Shown one piece after another: positions 1 to 6,003 of a stretch of DNA of 9,561 nt; within the stretch, counting starts at the first letter, position 1; every line of letters starts with the position of its first letter. The stretch comes from Candidatus Aenigmatarchaeota archaeon (GTDB taxonomy: Archaea > Aenigmatarchaeota > Aenigmatarchaeia > CG10238-14 > SpSt-28). Made by a program: the position numbers and the translations under genes. The stretch is from assembly GCA_025058985.1 (NCBI GenBank), contig JANXEB010000089.1, forward strand, positions 1 to 9,561. The letters run 5' to 3'. A model generated the notes under the pieces. The model was not told the origin of the DNA. It ran no database searches and worked only from the letters and a program-made list of their open reading frames with translations.

Positions 1-165
1 AACTTTCCTTTGGATTTCAAGGCCATGTTCAAGATGGATAAATTTGCCGAATTTTTGAGAGATTTTTTGATTTATTACGCTGAAAAGGATAAGAATTTTA
101 AGAAGGCTTTTGTTCAATTCGTGAAAGAGAAAAAAGCTGAAGATCTTTTTTCTATCTATAATTAA
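1..165 (+). CDS. C-terminal fragment of an unknown protein (5' end outside window)
   Basis: Frame 1 is open from the first base to a TAA at 163-165, giving the last 54 residues of a protein that begins upstream. The visible part is helical, rich in Lys and Phe and strongly charged, and it ends in DLFSIYN. I see no recognisable motif, so I assign no function. Only 26 bases separate its stop from the next start on the same strand, so co-transcription is possible. A weak TATA-like stretch (TATAATTAAA, about 155-164) overlaps its last codons, so the next gene might instead have its own start. Confidence 0.6.
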   Translation, partial: NFPLDFKAMFKMDKFAEFLRDFLIYYAEKDKNFKKAFVQFVKEKKAEDLFSIYN

Positions 166-191
166 AAAACTCTTAAAACAAAAAAATAATT

Positions 192-2225
192 ATGAAAAAG
201 AGTGTAGGCCTCAATATTGTTATTTTTTTCTTGTTCCTTATTAAACCAACATTAGCATCAGACTATATCTTTGTAAAAGAAGAATTGGGAATTGATTTTA
301 CTACTTACAATATTTCTTGGAAAATAGAAATCGATGAGGTTGGGTATTATTACCCTTATAAAAGTGAGTGGGGATTGCCATTACCACCAAACACAGATTT
401 AAAATCTATAAAAGCTGTGGATAATCTTGGGAATGTAGAATTTAAAATCAAAGACGATTTCATCTACCTCTACACAAACGAAAGGATAGATTATGGAGAG
501 GTTTATTACTTCAATATTTCTTTCAAACAAGAAGGGAATCCTGTATCTTATGATAATGAGTTCTATTTTAAGTCATATTACACATTAAAAATTAATGCAG
601 ATAAAATAATAATTAAACTTCCACCCCAAACTAAGAGTTATAAAATTGTTAATGAATATGAACTGAATGTAAAAACTCTTGCTGATAGTCCTTATACATT
701 TGAGATAACTTCCAACAAAACCATATCTCCTAAAATTATATTTTGGTTAGAAGAATTTGAAGAACCAAAAATAACACAAGATTACGAACATTTCACTACA
801 TATCTCCCTGTTAAATATGGGAGAAAATTTAATCCAATTTTTTCAAACATCAGTAATATTTGGAGTAATTTAGAAAATTTCTTCAACTTTAAAATTTCAA
901 AGATAAATATCACATTTGTCCCTGTTTCAAACATGAAAGGAGATGATTTATGTTTTTATTATAACAATTCAATAACCTGTGGTGTACATTTATTTTTAGA
1001 GGAAGAAAAATATATTACACAAACATTGATTCATGAAATCACACATGCATTTATCTCTAACATTTTTGGCCGTGGTTTTTCACCTTGGTTTGAAGAAGGT
1101 TTATCTGAAACTTTGGGATTCAGTTTTTCCGAAACTATAGGTTATAACTTTACAGATACATACAACTACAACCAAAAACTTATAAACGTTTGTAAAAACT
1201 CGTTATATGAAAATTTATGGGATACGTGGGAATGTGAAAGATTTGAAAGATTTTTTTTATGTTTCCCACTAGTTCCCAAAAATGATGAATGTTTTAACAC
1301 TTACACGGCAAGTGAAATAAGATACACGTTTAGCTGGCATATTGTTAATAACGAAATTTTAAAGAAGATAGGGAAGGATAAGATAACCTATTTATCCAAT
1401 TATTTCCAAAAAAATGGAGTTAAAGTTGATGTCGATTCTGAGAATAAAAATTCTGTAGTGGTTCTAATACTTTTTATGGCCTCAGAAAAAGATTTCACCG
1501 AGATTTTAAACGATGTTTATAAAATAAAAATTAATACCACGTGGAAAAATTCTTATCAAAATTTTAAAAATGCTGAAAATGAAATTCAGAATTTAATAAA
1601 ACTTTCTGACTTTGATTATTACAAAAAGGCTAAGAGCATTCTTAACGACTCTCTATCATTTTTGTTAAATGGTCAATTTGATAAAAGTATTGAAAAATCT
1701 TTAGAAAGTGTTGAAGTGGCTAAAGAAATCAGAAAAGAAGCAAATGAGACTAAACAACAAATTTTATATGCCAACCAAACAATAATAGAACTCAAAAAAA
1801 CAACTTCGTTTCCTTGTATATATGATTATCCAGAATCCTTGTTGATAGAAGCCTATGAAAACTATAAAAATGGAGAGTTTGAAAATTCAAAGAAAATAAT
1901 TATAATGGTATTGAATAAAACAAATGAAATAAACACTAGCTTTTTTAATTTTTTAGAAAAATTTGAATCATTAACTACTATTATTAACAAAACAATTTTT
2001 ATTTATCAACCATTCATCTCCGAATCAAAAATGAAAGTTGAAAATTCTTGGCATCTTTTATCTAACTGCAGATTAGAAGATGCTTTTAAACTCTTATCTC
2101 AAGCAGAGATTGAAATGAGAAATTCCATGATTATTGGAAATATCATCTATTTTTCTGTCTTCATGATACTCATCGTAGTAGCAATATACTTCACAAGAAA
2201 GAGATTTAAACTGAAATTAGGTTAA
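192..2225 (+). CDS. secreted, membrane-anchored HEXXH (gluzincin-like) metalloprotease
   Basis: A 677-aa predicted extracellular zinc peptidase. Residues 1-22 form a signal peptide (KK, then a hydrophobic core, then LAS-D). Residues 25-270 are beta-rich with many N-x-S/T sequons, as expected outside the cell. The catalytic site is HEITH at 281-285 (two zinc-binding His and a catalytic Glu). It is followed by SPWFEEGLSE at 297-306, where Glu302 before the Gly fits the third zinc ligand of gluzincins of the peptidase-MA type. Residues 480-640 are charged helices, probably coiled coil or repeats. A membrane helix at about 647-667 is followed by a basic tail (TRKRFKLK), so the enzyme should be tethered with its catalytic domain outside. 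The substrate is unknown. Family membership is inferred from motifs and topology. Confidence 0.8.
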   Translation: MKKSVGLNIVIFFLFLIKPTLASDYIFVKEELGIDFTTYNISWKIEIDEVGYYYPYKSEWGLPLPPNTDLKSIKAVDNLGNVEFKIKDDFIYLYTNERIDYGEVYYFNISFKQEGNPVSYDNEFYFKSYYTLKINADKIIIKLPPQTKSYKIVNEYELNVKTLADSPYTFEITSNKTISPKIIFWLEEFEEPKITQDYEHFTTYLPVKYGRKFNPIFSNISNIWSNLENFFNFKISKINITFVPVSNMKGDDLCFYYNNSITCGVHLFLEEEKYITQTLIHEITHAFISNIFGRGFSPWFEEGLSETLGFSFSETIGYNFTDTYNYNQKLINVCKNSLYENLWDTWECERFERFFLCFPLVPKNDECFNTYTASEIRYTFSWHIVNNEILKKIGKDKITYLSNYFQKNGVKVDVDSENKNSVVVLILFMASEKDFTEILNDVYKIKINTTWKNSYQNFKNAENEIQNLIKLSDFDYYKKAKSILNDSLSFLLNGQFDKSIEKSLESVEVAKEIRKEANETKQQILYANQTIIELKKTTSFPCIYDYPESLLIEAYENYKNGEFENSKKIIIMVLNKTNEINTSFFNFLEKFESLTTIINKTIFIYQPFISESKMKVENSWHLLSNCRLEDAFKLLSQAEIEMRNSMIIGNIIYFSVFMILIVVAIYFTRKRFKLKLG

Positions 2226-2227
2226 AT

Positions 2228-2377
2228 TCAATCTTCTAAGCTAACATCTTTTAGCAAATTAGCAGTGATCTTTAAAGCAAACCTAATTGCTTTTGTCCTT
2301 GTTTTTATCCTCAAAGCCTTTTCTATAATTTCGAAATTTTTCAAGTCTTCCTCTTTTTCTCTAAACGTTATAGTCAT
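2228..2377 (-). CDS. small ribbon-helix-helix-like DNA-binding protein
   Basis: A 49-aa reading frame from ATG (2377) to TGA (2228), easily missed because it is short. The N-terminus MTITFRE resembles the beta strand of ribbon-helix-helix (RHH, Arc/MetJ/CopG) proteins. It is followed by a charged helix, a turn, and KTRTKAIRFALKITANLLKD, which looks like the second RHH helix in which T-x-A-I/V-R begins the recognition helix. It would act as a dimeric repressor. It is divergent from the nuclease gene at 2485, and a 41-bp imperfect palindrome (2401-2441) lies in the 107-bp gap, overlapping the likely TATA of this gene. Autoregulation and control of the nuclease gene are therefore plausible (inference). 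Its stop lies only 2 bases past the convergent metalloprotease stop. It could also be an orphan antitoxin. Confidence 0.55.
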   Translation of the reverse strand: MTITFREKEEDLKNFEIIEKALRIKTRTKAIRFALKITANLLKDVSLED

Positions 2378-2400
2378 GTTTATCTATCATTCAATCATAT

Positions 2401-2441
2401 TTGATAGCTAATAAATTCCAATATTTCAATTTGCTATCAAA
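2401..2441. repeat. 41-bp imperfect palindrome, copy 1 (probable operator)
   Basis: The ends TTTGATAGC and GCTATCAAA form an exact 9-bp inverted repeat (2400-2408 and 2433-2441). The inner part (AAATT...AATTT) is also roughly symmetric. It is 37/41 identical to 2951-2991. It sits between the divergent RHH gene and the nuclease gene, overlapping where their promoters should be, so an operator for the RHH protein is the simplest reading. Confidence 0.7.
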
Positions 2442-2445
2442 ACAC

Positions 2446-2456
2446 TATAATTTAGC
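2446..2456 (+). promoter_or_regulatory. putative TATA box for the nuclease gene
   Basis: An AT-rich TATAATTTA-like stretch lies about 30-38 bases upstream of the ATG at 2485, immediately right of the palindrome. This spacing would give a very short or absent leader, as is common for archaeal first genes. It is a weak match judged by eye. Confidence 0.3.
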
Positions 2457-2484
2457 AAAAATACATTAACAACTAAATTACAAA

Positions 2485-2937
2485 ATGTTAAAAGTTGATC
2501 ATTTATTAATTAAGATTATGAGAGGTTTAGATAATGTTGAAATGGGGAAAATCGGAGAAAAACTAGGAAAAGCCTACCTTAAAAGTTTGGGTTTTAAACA
2601 ATGTAAAAAACCAAGAGAGTTCACTTGTTTTGATGATTTTATGTGTAAAGATAAAAAAGTGTATTATATAGAATACAAGTCAAAACAGGTTCAAGGAGAA
2701 AAATTCGATTATATCGTTGAATTAACTACTGAAGAACAAGTAAAAAACATTAGAAAAATAAAGGAAAAAAACATACCATTTCTGCTTGTTATAGTGTTTT
2801 TTAAATCAAATGGTGTTGAAATAAAACATTACACTCAAGAAGATATTTACATTATTGGTAGGAAACACATAAGACTTAAACCAGAGTTATTTTATCCTAG
2901 AAAAAGTTCAATTTTAAGAAACTATACAAATGTATAA
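2485..2937 (+). CDS. predicted PD-(D/E)XK-fold nuclease
   Basis: A 150-aa protein with the order of motifs seen in small endonuclease-fold enzymes. GKIGEKLGKAYLKSLGF (21-37) is an N-terminal helix with acidic Glu25. FDDF (49-52) supplies the catalytic Asp, and YYIEYKSK (60-67) gives the E-x-K signature at Glu63 and Lys65. A helix with Gln85 is followed by a hydrophobic strand (PFLLVIVFF). This layout resembles archaeal Holliday-junction resolvases and Mrr-like or homing nucleases, but I cannot assign a subfamily. ATGs at 2518 or 2542 could be the true start, since the conserved part begins at residue 20. There is no clear ribosome binding site, consistent with a short leader. The gene is bracketed by two copies of a 41-bp palindrome and faces away from a small RHH-like gene, which suggests a compact regulated or mobile cassette. 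Confidence 0.6.
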   Translation: MLKVDHLLIKIMRGLDNVEMGKIGEKLGKAYLKSLGFKQCKKPREFTCFDDFMCKDKKVYYIEYKSKQVQGEKFDYIVELTTEEQVKNIRKIKEKNIPFLLVIVFFKSNGVEIKHYTQEDIYIIGRKHIRLKPELFYPRKSSILRNYTNV

Positions 2938-2950
2938 AATTACATTTATT

Positions 2951-2991
2951 TTGATAGTAAAAAAATTCCAGTATTTCAATTTGCTATCAAA
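2951..2991. repeat. 41-bp imperfect palindrome, copy 2
   Basis: This is a direct repeat of 2401-2441 with 4 differences (offsets 8, 9, 12 and 21 of the unit). It starts 13 bases after the nuclease stop. The outer arms are TTGATAG and CTATCAA. Similarity fades just outside the unit, so this is not a longer duplicated segment. A lone half-site-like CTATCAAAT occurs at 3077-3085. Confidence 0.7.
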
Positions 2992-3177
2992 TCAACACAA
3001 TTTCAACATCATCAAAAAACCAAATTTTTAGTTTGTGAAATACAGAGCCAAATTGAAATCTTTTTCTTCTAATTCTCTATCAAATAAAAAACTGCATTTC
3101 AAAGCATCCAGATCTTACGAGAAACGTGATATGAGAGAAGTGTATTACATTTAAAGATAATGGGTTAAAAAGAAATT
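2992..3177. other. intergenic region, no gene seen
   Basis: I found no credible ORF on either strand; ATGs here run into stops within a few codons. The right end holds a TATA-like TTTAAAGATA at 3150-3159. That is about 25 bases before the ATG at 3178, which would give an essentially leaderless transcript for the AN1 gene. The remainder is AT-rich with no recognisable RNA. Confidence 0.4.
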
Positions 3178-3768
3178 ATGGTAAAACGGAAAACAGAAAT
3201 TGGTATTTGTGACGAATGTAAAGTTAGAGAAAATGATTCCTCTAAAAAAGAACTTTTCAGATGTAAATATTGTGGAAGATTCTTCTGTAAAAAACACTTG
3301 CCACCAAGATTAGCCGTATTGAGAAGCAGTATTGAGGAAATAAAAGATCCTATACTTAAAGATAGGATTTACGAAGAATGGAGAAAGTCAAATGGTCATC
3401 CTGATTGGGTTTGGAGCAGAAAACACTTAGAAGAACTAAAAATAAAGGAAGAAGAAGATAGAGAAAAATTCTTAAAATTTTTAGACGAACTAAAAGGAAT
3501 AAAAATTAAAGAACCTATTACAACATCGTCGAAAATTAATAAAACAAGAGATTTTATTAAGGAGTTCTTTTGGAAAATTGGAGTTAATCCTTACGATTTC
3601 ATTAAACATATATTAATTGTTCTGACCATTCTGGTTATAATTCATTTTTTCATGCTTGGAAAGTTTGGATTACTATTTTTAGTACTAAGAGCAATAGGGC
3701 TTGTTCTATTTGGATATTTCCTTTCTTTAATTTATCGAAAGACAAAACATTTCATTCCATACAAATGA
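3178..3768 (+). CDS. AN1-type zinc finger protein with two membrane helices (front part of a probable AN1-CAP protein)
   Basis: A 196-aa product. The N-terminus holds a zinc finger with Cys11, Cys14, Cys29, Cys32, Cys37 and His40, the C-x2-C...C-x2-C-x4-C-x2-H pattern of AN1 fingers. The usual later H-x5-H-x-C is not obvious, although His74 and His83 (GHPDW, RKHLEEL) may substitute. A charged helix (84-110) leads to two membrane segments at about 141-161 and 164-186. The frame ends in TGA at 3766-3768 but stays open in the same frame through 4491. The first codons after the TGA encode LSLAIVVILTAHIY, a further membrane-like segment, and then a CAP domain. I therefore think this is the first part of one 437-codon gene with a nonsense or recoded codon, although two separate proteins cannot be excluded. 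Confidence 0.7.
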   Translation: MVKRKTEIGICDECKVRENDSSKKELFRCKYCGRFFCKKHLPPRLAVLRSSIEEIKDPILKDRIYEEWRKSNGHPDWVWSRKHLEELKIKEEEDREKFLKFLDELKGIKIKEPITTSSKINKTRDFIKEFFWKIGVNPYDFIKHILIVLTILVIIHFFMLGKFGLLFLVLRAIGLVLFGYFLSLIYRKTKHFIPYK

Positions 3769-3879
3769 TTATCTTTAGCTATTGTAGTAATACTCACAGC
3801 CCATATATATTCAACAAACGATTATTCTGTCTTAAAAATTAGCGATACTCTGCTCGGAATCCCAAAATTTACCGATACC
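3769..3879 (+). other. open read-through segment joining the AN1 and CAP frames
   Basis: These 37 codons directly follow the TGA of the AN1 gene and have no stop and no ATG, GTG or TTG in frame (only a CTG at 3850). The translation starts LSLAIVVILTAHIY (hydrophobic) and then STNDYSVLKISDT. If read through, it supplies a third membrane helix. That would place the AN1 finger in the cytoplasm and the CAP domain outside, which is a sensible topology. Another frame has an ATG overlapping the stop (3765-3767), but it closes after 25 codons. Confidence 0.5.
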
Positions 3880-4491
3880 TTGATCCAAAAAATTTCTCAA
3901 CCTACTTCAGAATTAATTCGTAAACCAGAGGTTATGACTGATATAGGAAAATCTCTGTTTCGTTATAAAACTTCAGAAGAAATTTTGATTGAAAAAGTCA
4001 CAGAATTTAAAAATAATACCAATATATTAGAACAAAAAATTCATTTACTGATAAATGAAGAAAGAAGGAAAAATAACCTTAACTCGTTAACATGGGATGA
4101 AGACTTAGCAAAGATTGCAAGATACCATAGTAAGGATATGGCAACGAAGGATTATTTTGCCCATGAAAGTCCTGAAGGTGAAGATTTAGAGACAAGATAT
4201 AAAAAATTTGGATATTTTTGTAGAATTTCAGTTGGTAATCTAATTTATTCTGGTGCTGAAAACATCTTTTTACATTACATATATGATTCCTATTATTACG
4301 ATCCTCTTACTGGAAAAATTACGGGTTATGTTTTTAACTCTTTGGACGATATAAGTTATGATGTAGTAACAGGTTGGATGAATAGTGAAGGACATAGAAG
4401 GAATATCTTAACTTCGTTCTTTAGGAAAGAAGGAATTGGTGTTTATATAAATGACGATGGAAAGATTTATGTTACTCAGAACTTCTGTTAA
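3880..4491 (+). CDS. CAP (SCP/PR1-like) domain protein, probable C-terminal part of the AN1-CAP gene
   Basis: 203 aa counted from a TTG at 3880, the first usual start codon after the upstream TGA. The start is doubtful because the frame is open back to 3769. The CAP/SCP domain spans about 55-203. It includes HLLINEERRKNNLNSLTWDE, ARYHSKDM with His83, FAHESPEG with His95, GAENI with Glu127, GWMNSEGHRRNIL with Glu170 and His172, and the closing strand GIGVYINDDGKIYVTQNFC. The two His and two Glu of the CAP cleft are present. Bacterial and archaeal CAP proteins are normally exported. This fragment alone has no signal peptide, but the stretch just upstream would provide a membrane anchor. The biochemical role of prokaryotic CAP proteins is mostly unknown. 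Confidence 0.75.
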   Translation: MIQKISQPTSELIRKPEVMTDIGKSLFRYKTSEEILIEKVTEFKNNTNILEQKIHLLINEERRKNNLNSLTWDEDLAKIARYHSKDMATKDYFAHESPEGEDLETRYKKFGYFCRISVGNLIYSGAENIFLHYIYDSYYYDPLTGKITGYVFNSLDDISYDVVTGWMNSEGHRRNILTSFFRKEGIGVYINDDGKIYVTQNFC

Positions 4492-4650
4492 GCTATTAAC
4501 AAAGAAAAAGGCTAATATACAACTTTTGGAGGATTTATAACCTTAGTTAAAATATTTACCTTTACATTATTCAAAATCTTCAAAAATCAAATCGTATACA
4601 CTTATTTTAACCTTTCCTATATCAGAAACGAATGTAAGAAATCTTTTTTA
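4492..4650. other. convergent intergenic region, no gene seen
   Basis: A 159-base spacer between the plus-strand CAP gene and the minus-strand regulator. It contains a GGAGG at about 4534-4538, but no ATG, GTG or TTG follows at a useful distance. An open stretch downstream of it (about 4549-4650) has no start codon. There is no tRNA and no clear attachment-site repeat. The minus gene ends TGA-TAA, a tandem stop. Confidence 0.4.
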
Positions 4651-5349
4651 TCATTGTAAAGCTCGTTGTAAAGCAACTAGGTATGGATATTTAAAATTAT
4701 CGATTATTTTACCTGTGATGTAATAGTAAACTTCCACTTCAATAGAGGTGCGTTCTTCTTTTGTTTCAATGTAAGAAACAACGCTTGAGCAAATTTTTGA
4801 GAAAGATGGTGAAAGAAGCCATATACTTTCTGCTTTTCTACCTTCCAACTCCCTTTTTGTCACGAGACCTAAATTCTCAAAATATTCAAGTATTTTTTTG
4901 ATTTTATAATAAGAAGGAATTTTTGGATAAGAAAGAATTTTTTTGTTGATTTCTGAAATAAGTTTTGATGTTTCTGCATCATTTAAATTTTCAATCAAAG
5001 ATGAGGGTGAAACGTCTTTTTCTTTTTCAATTTTTTCCCGCAAATTTTTTATTATTTCTAAAATTTTTTCTTTTTTATTATCTTTTTCGAGTATTGAAAC
5101 ATATGTTAAAAGATATCTTTTCCTTATCTCTCTAATACTCAAAGGATTTATTGAGTCAAAAAGTATTTGGAATATAATTTTTTCTTCACGTGTCAATGTT
5201 TTGAAAAATGCAAACAAAGTTCCAACCAAATCTTCTTTCTTTTCAATTTTTTGAAAAGCTGGAATTAATTTGATTTCATCACTTAATTTAGATAATTCTT
5301 CAACCTTCCCACTTTCTTCAAAATTTTGTTCATTTTTCTTCATTTGCAT
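4651..5349 (-). CDS. predicted winged-helix regulatory protein, divergent from the replication operon
   Basis: A 232-aa mostly helical protein of no family I can name. After a charged N-terminus (1-35), LTREEKIIFQILFDSINPLS begins a segment that looks like a helix-turn-helix. A long charged helix (about 93-115) follows. A second wing-like unit at about 145-180 (YYKIKKILEYFENLGLVTKR, then a charged turn and IWLLSPSF) is typical of a winged helix ending in a beta hairpin. The C-terminus (YIETKEERTSIEVEVYYYIT) may be a strand or dimer region. It starts at ATG 5349; an ATG six bases further in (5343) is an alternative. There is no ribosome binding site, which fits a near-leaderless transcript from the TATA-like core at 5369-5381. 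Its position suggests a regulator of the operon starting at 5420 (inference). Confidence 0.6.
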   Translation of the reverse strand: MQMKKNEQNFEESGKVEELSKLSDEIKLIPAFQKIEKKEDLVGTLFAFFKTLTREEKIIFQILFDSINPLSIREIRKRYLLTYVSILEKDNKKEKILEIIKNLREKIEKEKDVSPSSLIENLNDAETSKLISEINKKILSYPKIPSYYKIKKILEYFENLGLVTKRELEGRKAESIWLLSPSFSKICSSVVSYIETKEERTSIEVEVYYYITGKIIDNFKYPYLVALQRALQ

Positions 5350-5368
5350 CTAATTATATTTTCTTCCG

Positions 5369-5382
5369 TTAAATTTAAATAG
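5369..5382. promoter_or_regulatory. shared palindromic TATA core of a divergent promoter
   Basis: TTAAATTTAAATAG contains the self-complementary TTAAATTTAA and the archaeal-type TTTAAATA. On the plus strand it predicts transcription from about 5402-5406, leaving about 15 bases before the ATG at 5420. On the minus strand it lies about 26-28 bases before the ATG at 5349, predicting a nearly leaderless transcript. The two promoters would overlap and compete for TBP. Confidence 0.5.
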
Positions 5383-5419
5383 TTTTACATCCTATTATAT
5401 TATGTAATGGTGTGTTAAA

Positions 5420-5587
5420 ATGCGTCAAAAAGCGAAAAATGTCCAGGTTAGACTCCCAATCGAGTTAGTTGAAAACTTAAAAAAAGAGGCAGAACAAACC
5501 GGCTTGAGCCTCTCTAGTTATGTTAGAGTAATGATAATCCAACACTTAAAAGAAATGGTAATGAGAAACGGTGAGATGAATGTTTGA
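5420..5587 (+). CDS. ribbon-helix-helix (CopG/Arc-type) DNA-binding protein
   Basis: A 55-aa protein. KNVQVRLPIELVENLKKEAE shows the classic RHH pattern: a basic strand of alternating residues (VQVRLP), helix A (IELVENLKKEAEQ), the G-L-S-L-S-S-Y-V-R turn, and helix B (IIQHLKEMVM). Such proteins bind DNA as dimers through the strand and commonly control plasmid copy number or toxin-antitoxin pairs. It is the first gene of the plus-strand operon, just downstream of the divergent promoter. Its TGA overlaps the next start (ATG at 5580), indicating translational coupling. I infer that it represses the operon promoter at 5369-5382 or binds a nearby iteron. Operator sites are not obvious by eye. Confidence 0.8.
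   Translation: MRQKAKNVQVRLPIELVENLKKEAEQTGLSLSSYVRVMIIQHLKEMVMRNGEMNV
5570..5574 (+). promoter_or_regulatory. ribosome binding site GGTGA for the 30-aa ORF
   Basis: GGTGA lies 5 bases before the ATG at 5580, inside the end of the RHH gene. It matches the archaeal anti-Shine-Dalgarno (complement of AUCACC) and supports real translation of the short ORF. Confidence 0.5.
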
Positions 5588-5672
5588 AGTATATAAGCTA
5601 TTAAAGAGTTGGTTAAAAGAATTCGAGGAAATTGAGAAAAATCAAAAGAGGGTTGATCTAAATGAAATATGA
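5580..5672 (+). CDS. 30-aa microprotein, translationally coupled
   Basis: ATG 5580 to TGA 5672 encodes MFEVYKLLKSWLKEFEEIEK and a further ten residues. It is predicted to be a single amphipathic charged helix. It overlaps the RHH stop by 8 bases and the following ATG (5662) by 11 bases, and it has a GGTGA ribosome binding site. The tight overlaps at both ends mirror the 113-aa/helicase junction and argue that it is translated. The function is unknown; it may be a partner helix for the RHH or 113-aa protein, or a leader that couples translation. Confidence 0.5.
   Translation: MFEVYKLLKSWLKEFEEIEKNQKRVDLNEI
5648..5658 (+). promoter_or_regulatory. strong ribosome binding site for the 113-aa gene
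   Basis: GAGGGTTGATC is close to the full archaeal consensus GGAGGTGATC and ends 3 bases before the ATG at 5662. It fixes that start. Confidence 0.6.
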
Positions 5673-6003
5673 TTTTCATGGCTTAAAAACTCAAGCCATG
5701 CCCACAGAGGAGAAATTTGCACTTGAACTTTTCGTTGAATTTCTTAAAAACTTGCCAAAATTTTATCAAGGCAATCGAGTGATTTCATTCAAATTTTTGA
5801 AAGCCTTCTTTTCATGGCATGGTCTCAATAAAAATGACAGCAAAGAAATCGTGAAACTTTGGGTAAAATATAAATTTTGTGTTGTAAAGCCCTTTCATGG
5901 AATTAAGCTGAATTCAACTTTTCTTAACACAATTTCGTTTGAATCAAAAGTTGAAGTATGTGAATTGAAAAATGAGAAAACCGGTGATGTAAATGAGCGA
6001 TGA
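5662..6003 (+). CDS. uncharacterised 113-aa protein of the replication operon
   Basis: A small mixed helical protein. The segment EEKFALELFVEFLKNLPKFYQGN is followed by VISFKFLKAFFSWHGLNKND and then DSKEIVKLWVKYKFCVVKPF, with a beta-like tail and a hydrophilic C-terminus (KNEKTGDVNER). The middle could be a helix-turn-helix, but I cannot name a family. The start is set by a strong ribosome binding site at 5648-5658. The last 11 bases overlap the helicase start (5993). This placement just before a helicase suggests a replication accessory or helicase-loading role (inference). An 8-bp inverted repeat lies within codons 6-13 (5677-5700). Confidence 0.65.
   Translation: MKYDFHGLKTQAMPTEEKFALELFVEFLKNLPKFYQGNRVISFKFLKAFFSWHGLNKNDSKEIVKLWVKYKFCVVKPFHGIKLNSTFLNTISFESKVEVCELKNEKTGDVNER
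5677..5700 (+). repeat. 8-bp perfect inverted repeat (hairpin) at the start of the 113-aa gene
   Basis: CATGGCTT, an 8-base loop AAAAACTC, then AAGCCATG. This is a relatively GC-rich stem in an AT-rich setting, 15 bases into the coding sequence. It could fold in mRNA and modulate translation, or be a protein-binding site in DNA. Confidence 0.45.
5983..5988 (+). promoter_or_regulatory. ribosome binding site GGTGAT for the helicase gene
   Basis: GGTGAT is an exact complement of the archaeal 16S AUCACC tail. It lies 4 bases before the ATG at 5993, inside the end of the 113-aa gene, and supports both the start and translational coupling. Confidence 0.6.

Noticed and set aside
3766..3768. Selenocysteine at the AN1/CAP TGA
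   Set aside because: The surrounding sequence is a membrane segment, CAP and AN1 proteins are not known selenoproteins, and no SECIS-like structure is apparent.
4530..4650. Small gene after GGAGG at about 4534
   Set aside because: No start codon lies at a suitable distance, and the open stretch that follows lacks any ATG, GTG or TTG start.
4943..5254. 103-aa plus-strand reading frame
   Set aside because: It is antisense to the well-formed 232-aa minus-strand gene. Its Phe/Ser-rich composition is the usual mirror of a Lys/Glu-rich protein.
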